A stretch of DNA of 64,000 nucleotides from an uncultured Methanomassiliicoccus sp. (GTDB taxonomy: Archaea > Thermoplasmatota > Thermoplasmata > Methanomassiliicoccales > Methanomassiliicoccaceae). The number at the start of each line of letters is the position of its first letter. Position 1 is the stretch's first letter. The notes under the pieces are model-generated. The model ran no database searches. It saw only the letters and a program-made list of their open reading frames with translations, and was not told the origin of the DNA. The position numbers and the translations under genes are program-made. The stretch is taken from positions 1-64,000 of the forward strand of contig CAJKRY010000006.1 in the NCBI GenBank assembly GCA_905202485.1, given 5' to 3'. Positions 33,201 to 40,677 of the stretch are shown in pieces.

Positions 33201-33564
33201 GTTGCTTGAAACCATGTGCGGCTGATGCATTAGCTATGCTGGTGAAGATTGCAAAGGTCTGTTCGATGTTAAATGCTCCTTTTGTGAAAAATATCTCATT
33301 TTTTACCAGATGGTTCAAGCGTTCAGAATTCTGAGCGTCGTTTACATCAATGCCTTCTCTGTTAAGTATCTCAGTCAACTCAAGATACATTATATCATCC
33401 AAGATGCAAAGGCACATGTGATCTTCGTTAGTGAGACTGTTAATAAGCAAAGGGATCATGGAAGAACGCATGTCTTCGTCTGATCCATAAAGCACTGCGG
33501 TATGTTTGACCACATCTGGGTTTTCTAACGAGTTACTATTGGCATCATTTACAGAGTTTTGCAA
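30262..33564 (-). CDS. MEDS/PAS/coiled-coil/PAS/receiver protein with degenerate kinase core
   Basis: About 1100 residues from TTG 33564, with GGAGG eight bases upstream (TTG 33579 also possible). Domain order: a MEDS/DcmR-type sensor (about 20-190), a PAS domain (about 260-375; GISDWIWELDADGNF), a 400-residue coiled coil of repeated SELMTLTAATALLADEK-like units, a second PAS (about 795-910; SSAEAIWVIDNRGITIF), a short helical segment, and a receiver (about 976-1100; KILIIDDND, AAIIDINV, KPFSAGEL). In family hybrid kinases the second PAS leads into HDFNN-type HisKA and HATPase. Here DPNEFMEPLNDAFTSVLSNI replaces the His motif, and the ATPase domain is missing: the chain goes straight to the receiver, which keeps its acidic pair, phospho-Asp and Lys. 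No membrane segment. It probably senses and relays signals but cannot autophosphorylate. Confidence 0.85.
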   Translation of the reverse strand: MQNSVNDANSNSLENPDVVKHTAVLYGSDEDMRSSMIPLLINSLTNEDHMCLCILDDIMYLELTEILNREGIDVNDAQNSERLNHLVKNEIFFTKGAFNIEQTFAIFTSIANASAAHGFKQLDIFTDMSWTLPKVLNRAEYELKMNLALESLNVNMICMYDLRKFSSDAIMDALRTHPAVYANGVEYRNPFFTPSERLMHEDFSDLELEYALRIIRSIYDLEGSLRLSEGNIHEMGNMVKSCNAEKNDLSIALNELKFKFDQYAEGISDWIWELDADGNFNYTSTAVTHILGLQREDILGKDLVSIVCDEYKETLSKAIEEAKYRIASFGPIDLCASKNGETVYLRVSAVPLFHRNGTFLGYRGIANDITNDINYELKVKSLKDEISKYVSSSEENGKTIASLQSDIEAKCSELQLLNGSLSVLQADISSKNNEIEVLKDEIETEKNNMSELQSSFESKNMEINMLSTSLTSFKEESERLTEKLILAQTDLSNAQTELAASKTHSDNEISVLKGELLSVQTKLEDLSAEVESKNAEVITLTTAAATLADEKQALETQMASVKSDLDSSTKELTLLTAELEELNARYSKDVTSLTEQLTSSKSSISDLSSAIDSKNSELMTLTAATALLADEKQSLQAQLDSIKSDLTSSISEMTSSAAEMDLLKNSNSELKVQLQEANSLIAELRASKDSADSEISSLIEKVIQKENDLNNKESELSLIRSELLSKSDEIDKFNDILTVKDEEITNMLNTVSSRDGELNELHEKISKMSQDMEDEISSMRAELKNSLALRIEDYYEVLDSSAEAIWVIDNRGITIFTNKRVSEIFGYSKEELHDKTPTAFMNQEWLNAEDRKALEERMIKFVRKDGSDLWVMVSSIPLISHDGTPKGMMGILVDITELKKSVMQIQKPATQKDPNEFMEPLNDAFTSVLSNIALVKDYVIPEGRMYDKLIRVQEASEAAVKAVGYDKLPDLSLPLIHGSGKILIIDDNDAVSESISDLLMHLGYDPDYAVDCEEGLDLCTDAATDNRPFVAAIIDINVLECMDLVPKISAASPGIKLIASDVMANDPIAAEPSAFGFVAAIAKPFSAGELSSILNKVLNQ

Positions 33565-33695
33565 TCGCGCAGCCTCCAAGACTTTTCCAGCACATCCATT
33601 AAAGTTGAGTCACTAATGCATTTCTGAATGTTAAACTATCGCTTCATCAACCCAGACAGGGATTTGAAATATGAAGATGCCACGTATTTCGAAAA

Positions 33696-34319
33696 TCAGA
33701 GCTTATATGAGTACAAAAATGTCCTGTGATCAACAGAACCTGAAGGCAAGTTCAGTTTGAATGCGTCTTCACATTCCAGAGTAAACCCTGTTCTGTCATA
33801 ATACTCATAATTACACTGGGTGTCGGTAACCAGACATAGACTGGTTATGCCTTGCGATCTGCCCTCGCTCAGATAATGAGACAATAATGCTTTTCCAACT
33901 CCTTTTCCTCTAAGATTATTATCCACCATGAAAAATATCAATTCACTGTCTGATGTGTTCTGTGCTAGCAGTTTTTTGAACGAATTGTCGACTTTCAGAT
34001 ATTCCAGACACCCAGTCTTATTTTTTCTAAAAGTTTTCAGGCAAAATGAATGATATTTTGCTTTGAATCCCCACACTAAGTGTATTTTCCCAACATCCTT
34101 GATTCTGGCCAGTAGTACCCCTACAACCTTTCCATCCAGGACTGCAACTTCAGAATGGTTTTGATTGGCAAGATCACTATAAAGAATAGATGAGATGATA
34201 TTATTGGCAGTTTTAGAATCACCTGTTGTGAACTTATCAATCTCCCAGATTTCTTCAAGCATATGCTTTACAGCAGCTGCGTCTGACCTGCACAATTTTC
34301 TAAAGATTATTTCATCCAT
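33696..34319 (-). CDS. GNAT acetyltransferase
   Basis: 207 residues from ATG 34319 (MDEIIFRKLCRSD). The acetyl-CoA loop is NNLRGKGVGKALLSHY near residue 145, then SLCLVTDTQCNYEYYDRTGF and a C-terminal strand (HRTFLYSYKL). It is a paralogue of the acetyltransferase at 46740-47375, which shares the TDTxCxYxxYxxxG pattern and the same domain length. The N-terminal 50 residues form an extra helical cap. Longer start TTG 34343 has no ribosome site. Substrate unknown. Confidence 0.8.
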   Translation of the reverse strand: MDEIIFRKLCRSDAAAVKHMLEEIWEIDKFTTGDSKTANNIISSILYSDLANQNHSEVAVLDGKVVGVLLARIKDVGKIHLVWGFKAKYHSFCLKTFRKNKTGCLEYLKVDNSFKKLLAQNTSDSELIFFMVDNNLRGKGVGKALLSHYLSEGRSQGITSLCLVTDTQCNYEYYDRTGFTLECEDAFKLNLPSGSVDHRTFLYSYKL

Positions 34320-34473
34320 TAGGGCTTTGTCTAAGGTATTCAACTATATCAATTTGGATCATTTTAAGAAATATTCAAATGAAAAAATATTTCAACATTC
34401 TGCATCAATTTGATATGATATTACAAAACCTTATCTAGTGTCTGGACGATAGGGGATGCTGGAGGAATGAATA

Positions 34474-34779
34474 ATGCCGCTTACGCCTGAAATGGAGAGA
34501 GTAGGAGTAACGCCTGCCCTCATGAAAACTACTAAAAAAATGACCTGCCCGCGTTGTGGCTTGGAGTTCTCACTTTTTCAATCCCGTGCAATAGCTTGTA
34601 AGGGATGTTCTAAAGGTGCATATGGTTGTAATATGGCTAGATGCCTAAGATGCGACTACGAATTTCCAATCGGTGGGGTCCTTGTAAAATCAAAAGAAAG
34701 AGAAAAGCAGCTTGCAACTTATATGAATGGAATTTTAGACAATTATAATAAAAGTGTTGGTAAGAGTGGCAGGCGTTAA
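34474..34779 (+). CDS. Small double zinc-ribbon protein
   Basis: 101 residues. Cysteine pairs CPRC, CKGC and CLRC, with a further lone Cys in YGCNMARC, suggest one or two zinc (or Fe-S) sites within 45 residues, flanked by a basic C-terminus (KSVGKSGRR). GGAGG is eight bases before ATG 34474. No family recognised. It converges on the radical SAM gene with 13 bases between stops. Possible roles are nucleic-acid binding or metal delivery; neither is shown. Confidence 0.7.
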   Translation: MPLTPEMERVGVTPALMKTTKKMTCPRCGLEFSLFQSRAIACKGCSKGAYGCNMARCLRCDYEFPIGGVLVKSKEREKQLATYMNGILDNYNKSVGKSGRR

Positions 34780-34792
34780 GCCTGCTATTCTC

Positions 34793-36163
34793 TTACTGAG
34801 TGTATTTTCCAAAAACCTCATTGCGGTATAGCGTTTGTCCATGAACACTGTTTATATTGAACAAACAGAACGGGATGAGCCTTCCATCAGGAGTGATTGT
34901 GTGAATACAGCAGCCGCGGAGACGTTCTGTTTCAACATTCCAGACATCTTGGAAAGGCATCGATGAGATCGTTAGATAGTTACTTTTAGCTCTCTGAATA
35001 AACTCATCCCAGCTGCCTGGTTCAGGATCTTTTTCATTATCGCTGTCCATGCTTTCGTCCACAAATCTCCATAAGTCGCTTACTTCCTGTCTTGTTTTAG
35101 AAGCAATACAGCATGTATCTTTTGGAGGTCCCATTGATCTATGAGTCAACGGGAATAAGGAACCATCTTCAAGTACGACAGACATTGATTTTATGTCGCA
35201 GTGAACGTTTGTACATGAAGTAGGGATGAAATTATCTACTCTCAGCTGCCCTTTCGTCTGCTTTTCAATTTCAACTAAAAGATCTGGAAGAACTGTACGA
35301 TTTTCATCCTGCGGTACAATTGGATAGCGCCCAAAGTAACTGAGTGGCTGGAAATGTACGCCTTTTACTGTAGGCACATTTTTCTTTGCAAAGTCAATGA
35401 TCTGACCGATCTGGTTTAGGTTTATGTCTGGAGAGACTACGGTAACCAGAGTCACACCCATTTCAACTTTTTTGCAGTTTTCAATTGTTTTTAATTTGGT
35501 TTCCAGCAGATCTCTGCCGCATGTTTTCATGAAAACATCACTGGTGACGCCATCAAATGAAAAGTAAAGAGAGTCCACGCCAGCATCTTTACATTTCTGC
35601 AGAAATTCAATATCTTCTGCAAACCTAACACCATTTGTATTCAATTCAATGTAACTGATGCCCATGTCTTTTCCCATTTTGACGATTTCAGGAAGATCGT
35701 CTCGGATGGTTGGCTCTCCTCCACTAATCTGTATACAGACGTTTTCACCCACGCTGTCTAGGGCAGTCTGATACATCTTGCGGATTGTATCCAGATCTGG
35801 ATGGAACTTATATCCTGAACTGGCTGATGCAAAACATATTGGGCATTTGAGATTGCATCCGTTTGTAACTTCAAGAATAGCAATGCAAGTATGCTGTGTG
35901 TGTTCTTTACATAAGCCGCAATCCAAGGGACACACGATTTCTTCCTTATCTACAGCACATATAGTGGGCTTAGATGGAACACATGCATATTTCTTTAGAG
36001 AAAGATAATCATCAACCCCTCTCCAAATCAAAACTTTATATTTGCCATGCTCAGGGCATGTCTTTTCCAGATAAATATTATCATTTTCTGCAATTTTTAC
36101 TGCAGGAATAACTTTTAAACATTCTGGGCACAAACTTTCTGTTTCCCCGATAATCTCACTCAT
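34793..36163 (-). CDS. Radical SAM enzyme of the Tes/MJ0619 type
   Basis: 456 residues. The N-terminal zinc-ribbon-like CPECLKVI and CPEHGKYK, then CPLDCGLCKEH, then the radical SAM cluster motif CNLKCPICFA (CxxxCxxC) near residue 105 with SGGEPTIRDD. The C-terminal part has more conserved cysteines (CTNVHCD, CCIAS, CCIHT), pointing to auxiliary Fe-S clusters. This layout matches the group including Tes, which joins lipid tails into archaeal tetraethers, and MJ0619, which methylates methanopterin. Tetraether lipids occur in Methanomassiliicoccales, so Tes is attractive, but sequence alone does not decide. It is monocistronic, separated from the upstream UroD operon by a terminator. Confidence 0.8.
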   Translation of the reverse strand: MSEIIGETESLCPECLKVIPAVKIAENDNIYLEKTCPEHGKYKVLIWRGVDDYLSLKKYACVPSKPTICAVDKEEIVCPLDCGLCKEHTQHTCIAILEVTNGCNLKCPICFASASSGYKFHPDLDTIRKMYQTALDSVGENVCIQISGGEPTIRDDLPEIVKMGKDMGISYIELNTNGVRFAEDIEFLQKCKDAGVDSLYFSFDGVTSDVFMKTCGRDLLETKLKTIENCKKVEMGVTLVTVVSPDINLNQIGQIIDFAKKNVPTVKGVHFQPLSYFGRYPIVPQDENRTVLPDLLVEIEKQTKGQLRVDNFIPTSCTNVHCDIKSMSVVLEDGSLFPLTHRSMGPPKDTCCIASKTRQEVSDLWRFVDESMDSDNEKDPEPGSWDEFIQRAKSNYLTISSMPFQDVWNVETERLRGCCIHTITPDGRLIPFCLFNINSVHGQTLYRNEVFGKYTQ

Positions 36164-36203
36164 GTATAAACACCATCAAACAACAAACATATATTAGAAT
36201 TAT

Positions 36204-36233
36204 AAAAAAAGGTTGAAAAAGGCCTCAAGGGCC
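36204..36233 (-). terminator. Terminator after the methyltransferase operon
   Basis: Reading leftward, GGCC-CTTGA-GGCC followed by TTTTTCAACCTTTTTTT lies about ten bases after the stop of the 36244-36690 gene. Confidence 0.65.
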
Positions 36234-36243
36234 CATAAATGGT

Positions 36244-36690
36244 TTATGCTTTCTTCTTTTCGAAGAGACCTTCTGCTGCTGCAATGGTTTTGGTAGCCAG
36301 ATATTCTTCGATCCATGCGTCTCCGCATTTCTCGCATACAACCGCTGGCCCAGACCTGGTAACACCCATGTAAGTCATCAGAACTGTTCCGATTACAGCT
36401 TTTTCATTGCAGGAAACACATACCCAGTTTGTTGGGTCTGGTTCATCTGTTGTTTTCTGGACATCTCCAAGTACCATACGATGCGAGTAGGCTGTCTCTA
36501 CGTTACCGTTGTTATCATAAACGGCATAGATTGTGACCTCTCCAATACGCTTTTTGGCAAGGTTCTTGGAACCATCGTTAAGTTTCCTGTTGCTTGATTC
36601 AGCAGTGTTAATGACATCAATGACGTCATCAATCTTCAGACCCCTCTCTCCAATGAGTTCTTTTACGCTGTCAGAGAATTTTGCATCCAT
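36244..36690 (-). CDS. Zinc-ribbon protein linked to the UroD-type methyltransferase
   Basis: 148 residues. The N-terminal half contains KRIGEVTIYAVYD and AYSHRM, and the C-terminal half a zinc ribbon CVSCNEKAV ... CEKCGDAW separated by VLMTYMGVTRSGPAV. From memory, proteins with an AYSHRM segment and this type of ribbon (DUF7479-like) occur next to UroD-family and corrinoid methyltransferase genes in methanogens and acetogens; I could not check this. It lies nine bases downstream of the methyltransferase, so it is very likely a subunit, metallochaperone or activator for it. Confidence 0.7.
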   Translation of the reverse strand: MDAKFSDSVKELIGERGLKIDDVIDVINTAESSNRKLNDGSKNLAKKRIGEVTIYAVYDNNGNVETAYSHRMVLGDVQKTTDEPDPTNWVCVSCNEKAVIGTVLMTYMGVTRSGPAVVCEKCGDAWIEEYLATKTIAAAEGLFEKKKA

Positions 36691-36699
36691 TTTCTCACC

Positions 36700-37815
36700 T
36701 CACCATTTTCCATAGGTACCGTAGTCTTTGGCTGCGCGGGTCATTGCAAGGATGTTACCGGGCAGTGAGTACGGTGGGCATTCACAAGCTGCACCAAGGA
36801 TGTAACCACGTGGAGCGTCTCTTCCAGCGATAATCTGTTTGGCAGATGCATCATAGACAACCTTTGGATTGGGGTTGATTAACAGCTTGGTATCAACAGA
36901 ACCCATGCAGGTGGCTTTGTTTCCATATTCTTTAACGAGTAAATCAGATGGGAATGCTTCAGGTCCCTTGTATCCAATATGGAACACAGTGAATGGAGAC
37001 CAGATGAGGTTCTGGAATTCTTTGTAGCTTGTTTCGTGGTTTCCACAGCAGTGATAGAAAATCTGTGGTCCTGCGCCGCCACGGAAGGACTTGTCGATAT
37101 ATTCTCTCATGTATTTGATAGAATATTCCCTGATAGCGTCATCAGAGAAGATATCGTTGTTGGCAAGAACAGATGCTACGACTAACATTGCTGAACCAAA
37201 GTCCTTAGCGGTACAAAGTGCACCGTTAATTGCAGTCTGTGTAAACTTCTCTAATAATTTGTGGGCAGCATCCTGCTCGACAAATGTCCACATGATGAAG
37301 TTTTCTACACCACATAGAGCAGCCGCTTCTCCTACTGGATCAAATCCGTAGGAAATTGGAACGAATGTCTGAGGTATGTTCTTCTGTACATATGCATACA
37401 ATCTCTTGTACTGAGAATATGTCCATCCATCGTACAGCTCTTCAGGGCTTGGTACGTGGAGAGCATCCACATCGCCAGGTTCGTGAAGAATCTCGGATTC
37501 TGGAATTGGCGGTAATGTGTCTTTGTATATCATCTTGCAGCCCAGATCAGCTAGCCATGGAGATGCATAGAACCAGTGTGTCACAGGCAGTAAATCATAT
37601 AGCTGATAAATGTGTGCAAGACAATGGATTCCAAGTTCTGGTTTCTCGTAGAAATCCCTGATTGTATATCCGCATGCTACCGCTGCGTGTGACAGCATAA
37701 CTGGATCTACATCGACCCTGTCGTATTTGTTATCGACAAAGGGATTTGCAAAACGCCTTGTAGAATGGGCATGCCATTCCATATCATACGGTGGAAATAA
37801 CTCTTCGTATCCCAT
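36700..37815 (-). CDS. UroD-family (MtaA/MtbA-like) cobalamin/CoM methyltransferase
   Basis: 371 residues from ATG 37815. It belongs to the uroporphyrinogen decarboxylase superfamily, which in methanogens includes MtaA, MtbA and MtsA, zinc enzymes moving methyl groups from corrinoid proteins to coenzyme M. Zinc ligands fit the family: HCC in FYHCCGNHET (H-x-C) and a later Cys in GAACECPPYSLPG. The N-terminus MGYEELFPPYDMEWH differs from classic MtaA/MtbA, so a different donor (methoxylated compound or other) is possible. An upstream reading frame to 37896 is noncoding. TATA box TTATATATT lies 30-40 bases upstream. No corrinoid protein is adjacent. Confidence 0.78.
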   Translation of the reverse strand: MGYEELFPPYDMEWHAHSTRRFANPFVDNKYDRVDVDPVMLSHAAVACGYTIRDFYEKPELGIHCLAHIYQLYDLLPVTHWFYASPWLADLGCKMIYKDTLPPIPESEILHEPGDVDALHVPSPEELYDGWTYSQYKRLYAYVQKNIPQTFVPISYGFDPVGEAAALCGVENFIMWTFVEQDAAHKLLEKFTQTAINGALCTAKDFGSAMLVVASVLANNDIFSDDAIREYSIKYMREYIDKSFRGGAGPQIFYHCCGNHETSYKEFQNLIWSPFTVFHIGYKGPEAFPSDLLVKEYGNKATCMGSVDTKLLINPNPKVVYDASAKQIIAGRDAPRGYILGAACECPPYSLPGNILAMTRAAKDYGTYGKW

Positions 37816-37841
37816 ATAATCCCCAATACAGATAGAAGCGC

Positions 37842-37855
37842 GTAAATATATAAGA
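37842..37855 (-). promoter_or_regulatory. TATA-box promoter of the UroD-type operon
   Basis: Reading leftward, ACTTATATATTTAC is a strong TATA box. It predicts a transcript start near 37822, about seven bases before ATG 37815. Confidence 0.7.
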
Positions 37856-38194
37856 CTTGTGACAAAAAATGCATTGAAAATGCAAAATTGTTGCAATAGA
37901 TAGAGATTATGAGGATTAAACGCAAATAATTTGTAATATAAAAGGTCATAATGAAAAAATATTGCTTTATTTGAGTTTATTCTTAAATATTAGATCAGAT
38001 ATTAGACCACTGTATTGTATATGTAAGTAATTTAGAGGCCGGGTTAGATAAGCTTAACGTCCGTAGCCAACATGTAAAAAATGTATCTCATATTCAAAAT
38101 ACTTCAAAACATTTTGCAAAAAAATTTCAAGGATATAAGTTCAGGATGTACAGTGTGTAGGATGTATCTACCAATAATGTGTTTAATTAAAGAG

Positions 38195-38232
38195 ATTTAT
38201 ATAAACAAGCATCCGGAACATAGTCCCGGATG
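38195..38232 (-). terminator. Terminator of the marker-8 gene
   Basis: CATCCGG and CCGGATG (38210-38216, 38226-38232) form a perfect 7-bp stem with a 9-base loop. Reading leftward it is followed by CTTGTTTATATAAAT, only moderately T-rich. Confidence 0.55.
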
Positions 38233-38255
38233 AGAAGTAACTGATCTCAATTAAA

Positions 38256-39089
38256 TTACAATAATGGATTGGGATTATCAGTTAAGGATGTATCTGGTGA
38301 CTTGCCTAGCTCCCTAAGTTTTGCCAGCATGAGTTCTTTTCCAGTGTCGGTTGCAGCGTAGATCGGCACTTTTGTACCGGCTTGCAGAGTTGCTTTGGTT
38401 TGCGCAACTTCGCGCACATATTTTGAAGCACATGCCGTAATCACATCCGCATAATCAAAGAACATCTTTGCTTCGGCTTCGGATATTCCCGTAGTGTGTA
38501 CTCCAAAGATCATTATCCTGTTGCCATATTTCTCACGGAATAGCTTAGCCTGCTGTGCAAACGGCGTTGTCACTCCCACTTTGGAATAACCCATGTTAAA
38601 TGCTTTTTCAACACCTCTAATCTGATCAATTTCTGCAGTTTGCGGATCTAAAACATTTTCAACACCGATCTCTGCTATTACTGACTGCAGAGGCTCAGTT
38701 TCAATAATCGCAGATATTCTTCCACCCATTCCTTGGATGATCTGAGCGTCGTTCAGGACTACCGTGCCACACCCGTCTGAAGCCATTACAACAGCATCAA
38801 GCGAGCCTTCCTTAACTGCAAGGCTTATAAGCTCAGAGATGCCAAAACTAAGAAAATAATCAAGTTTTGTTTTTCTTTCTTCTGTACACATTCCAAAATC
38901 TTTGATTCTAAATTCCATATTTTCTTTAATGGAGCAACAATTCAGCTCATCGATATTTCTGTGTTTTTTAAACAAAGGACAGTATTTTACAACAGGCTCT
39001 GATACATCAACGACTTTTCCATCTTCAATAACAACCCTTGACTTTCCTAAAGCTTCCATTACATGCCTGCTCATGCGTTTACAAAGCAT
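38256..39089 (-). CDS. Methanogenesis marker protein 8 (DUF2099)
   Basis: 277 residues. The sequence matches the DUF2099 methanogen marker family: MEALGKSRVVIEDGKVV, PVVKYCPLFKKHR, FRIKDFGMCTEER, VMASDGCGTVV, GGRISAIIETEPL, GVTTPFAQQAKLFREKYG and IYAATDTGKELML. Members are nearly confined to methanogens; function is unproven. The start may be ATG 39089 or ATG 39074 (MSRHVMEALG), which begins nearer the family norm. It has its own downstream hairpin and is not tightly linked to the MFS gene upstream. Confidence 0.9.
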   Translation of the reverse strand: MLCKRMSRHVMEALGKSRVVIEDGKVVDVSEPVVKYCPLFKKHRNIDELNCCSIKENMEFRIKDFGMCTEERKTKLDYFLSFGISELISLAVKEGSLDAVVMASDGCGTVVLNDAQIIQGMGGRISAIIETEPLQSVIAEIGVENVLDPQTAEIDQIRGVEKAFNMGYSKVGVTTPFAQQAKLFREKYGNRIMIFGVHTTGISEAEAKMFFDYADVITACASKYVREVAQTKATLQAGTKVPIYAATDTGKELMLAKLRELGKSPDTSLTDNPNPLL

Positions 39090-39120
39090 TAGTTAAATCT
39101 TAAAGATTGCCTTGAGCATG

Positions 39121-39147
39121 AAAATAATAAGGGGCTATATATGCCCC
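39121..39147 (-). terminator. Terminator of the second MFS gene
   Basis: GGGGC-TATATAT-GCCCC (39131-39147), reading leftward followed by TTATTATTTTC, begins two bases after the MFS stop. Confidence 0.72.
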
Positions 39148-39148
39148 G

Positions 39149-40645
39149 TTAGTCTGTTTTTTCAGCAGAAGGATGAAGCCCGTCTCGGGTCAGAAACATT
39201 AATGCCCAGGCAATAACAGCAAATAACGCACAGACTATGAATACAATATGGAAACTGTTGACCAACCTATCGACCAGCTGCGGTCTGGTGAGAATCGCAT
39301 CTATTGTCCATACTGCAACAAACACAGCCTGCATTATTGCTAAGCCTACACTGCTCCCCATTTGACGGAAGGTATTGATGAATGAAGACGCCGCACCTTC
39401 CTCTCCCGATACAGTGTGGGTGAATATTATGTTTCCAATCGGAACAAGGGAAAAACCCATACCGAAGCCCATCAATAATAGTGTAGCGACTACCTGCACG
39501 ATGCTGGTAGAAAGATCATAGGACAGCATTGTTAAGAAACCAACTGCGGTGATTATGCAGCCTATGAGCGCATATTTTCTGCACTCTCCCGATTTGTCCA
39601 TCAATTTTCCCACTAGAATGCCGGCGATCATGACTCCAATGGAGTTTGCTACCAATATCAGACCTGCCGACATTGTTGTCTGTTTAAGTAAACCTTCCAG
39701 ATAATATGGCAGGAAGAAATAGCAACCGGCCATGGCTCCAAACATCAGAAGGTTTGCAACACATGAGAAAACTATGTTTTTGTCTCGGATTAGTCTGAGA
39801 TTTACAACAGGATCCTTTGCCCTTTTTTCCTGCAGATATATAAGAATCAAAAATGCCACAGTACAGATTCCAAGTCCAATAACTATCGGAGATGTCCAGT
39901 TTCCTTTTCCAATATCTAACATGTAGATGAAAGAAAATAAAGCAAAGAATAGCAGAATTGCTCCTAGGATGTCGATTGATTTTCTATCAACAGCGGTTTT
40001 ATCAGTAGTTATTGATGACATTGATTTCATTGAAAGAGCTAAACAAGCTAGTCCAATCGGCACATTTATGAAGAAGATCAAAGACCAGTGAACAGAAGTT
40101 AAAACGCCACCTAATGCCGGACCCAGTGCAGTCCCTATTGAGGCCATTAAAGTGGTAACGCCCATCGCCGACCCCCTTACAGCCGGAGAAATGTACGCCG
40201 TAACCATGGCCAGATTCATTGCCATGATCATACCAGCTCCGAGACCTTGGACGGCTCTCATAAGAATGATTGTCATCATCCCGAGACTTTGTATAAAGCC
40301 CACCAAGCCTAAAACAAGAGAACTTACAGTGAAAATGCTAATGCCTATCAAAAATATCTTTTTATAGCTGGTCAGCGCCCCTAGCTTTCCCCATAGCAGC
40401 ATAAAACAGGCCAACATGATTGTATATGCCAAAAGTATCCATGATGAAGCACTTGCACTTGCACCAAACTCTTCTGAGATTGTCGGAATTGCAATGTTTA
40501 CAATAGTTGCGTCCAGAGCAGTCATCAGCGTTCCGATTGAAATGGATATGAGTACCAGTTTTTCATTCGAAGACATTGTGTACTTAGAAGGTTTGGAAGC
40601 AACAGCCTGACCAGATCCTACTGCATTTTCGGTCAAAGATATCAA
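39149..40645 (-). CDS. MFS multidrug exporter, DHA2 (14-TM) family
   Basis: 498 residues with about 14 membrane segments. Family marks: LDATIVNIAIPTISEEFGAS in the first segment (the D-x-T-I-V-N-x-A-L-P motif of DHA2 pumps), WGKLGALTSYKKIFL, GLGAGMIMAMNLAM and the C-terminal SSFINTFRQMGSSVGLAIM. The TTG start at 40645 gives a 23-residue extension; ATG 40576 (MSSNEKLVLI) begins just before the first segment and is a good alternative. It is a distant paralogue of the pump at 20492-21952. No regulator is attached. Substrate unknown. Confidence 0.88.
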   Translation of the reverse strand: MISLTENAVGSGQAVASKPSKYTMSSNEKLVLISISIGTLMTALDATIVNIAIPTISEEFGASASASSWILLAYTIMLACFMLLWGKLGALTSYKKIFLIGISIFTVSSLVLGLVGFIQSLGMMTIILMRAVQGLGAGMIMAMNLAMVTAYISPAVRGSAMGVTTLMASIGTALGPALGGVLTSVHWSLIFFINVPIGLACLALSMKSMSSITTDKTAVDRKSIDILGAILLFFALFSFIYMLDIGKGNWTSPIVIGLGICTVAFLILIYLQEKRAKDPVVNLRLIRDKNIVFSCVANLLMFGAMAGCYFFLPYYLEGLLKQTTMSAGLILVANSIGVMIAGILVGKLMDKSGECRKYALIGCIITAVGFLTMLSYDLSTSIVQVVATLLLMGFGMGFSLVPIGNIIFTHTVSGEEGAASSFINTFRQMGSSVGLAIMQAVFVAVWTIDAILTRPQLVDRLVNSFHIVFIVCALFAVIAWALMFLTRDGLHPSAEKTD

Positions 40646-40677
40646 AGGGAAAAGTAGTTACATCTAATTAACATCTT

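Larger units (their letters stand above)
37816..38255. other. Promoter/leader region of the UroD-type operon
   Basis: About 440 bases between the leftward methyltransferase start and the stop of the marker-8 gene. The right end holds the marker-8 terminator. Three spaced copies of GGATRTA (38131, 38144, 38160; spacings 13 and 16) occur about 320 bases upstream of the methyltransferase start and may be coincidence. No RNA gene or ORF of note. Confidence 0.4.
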
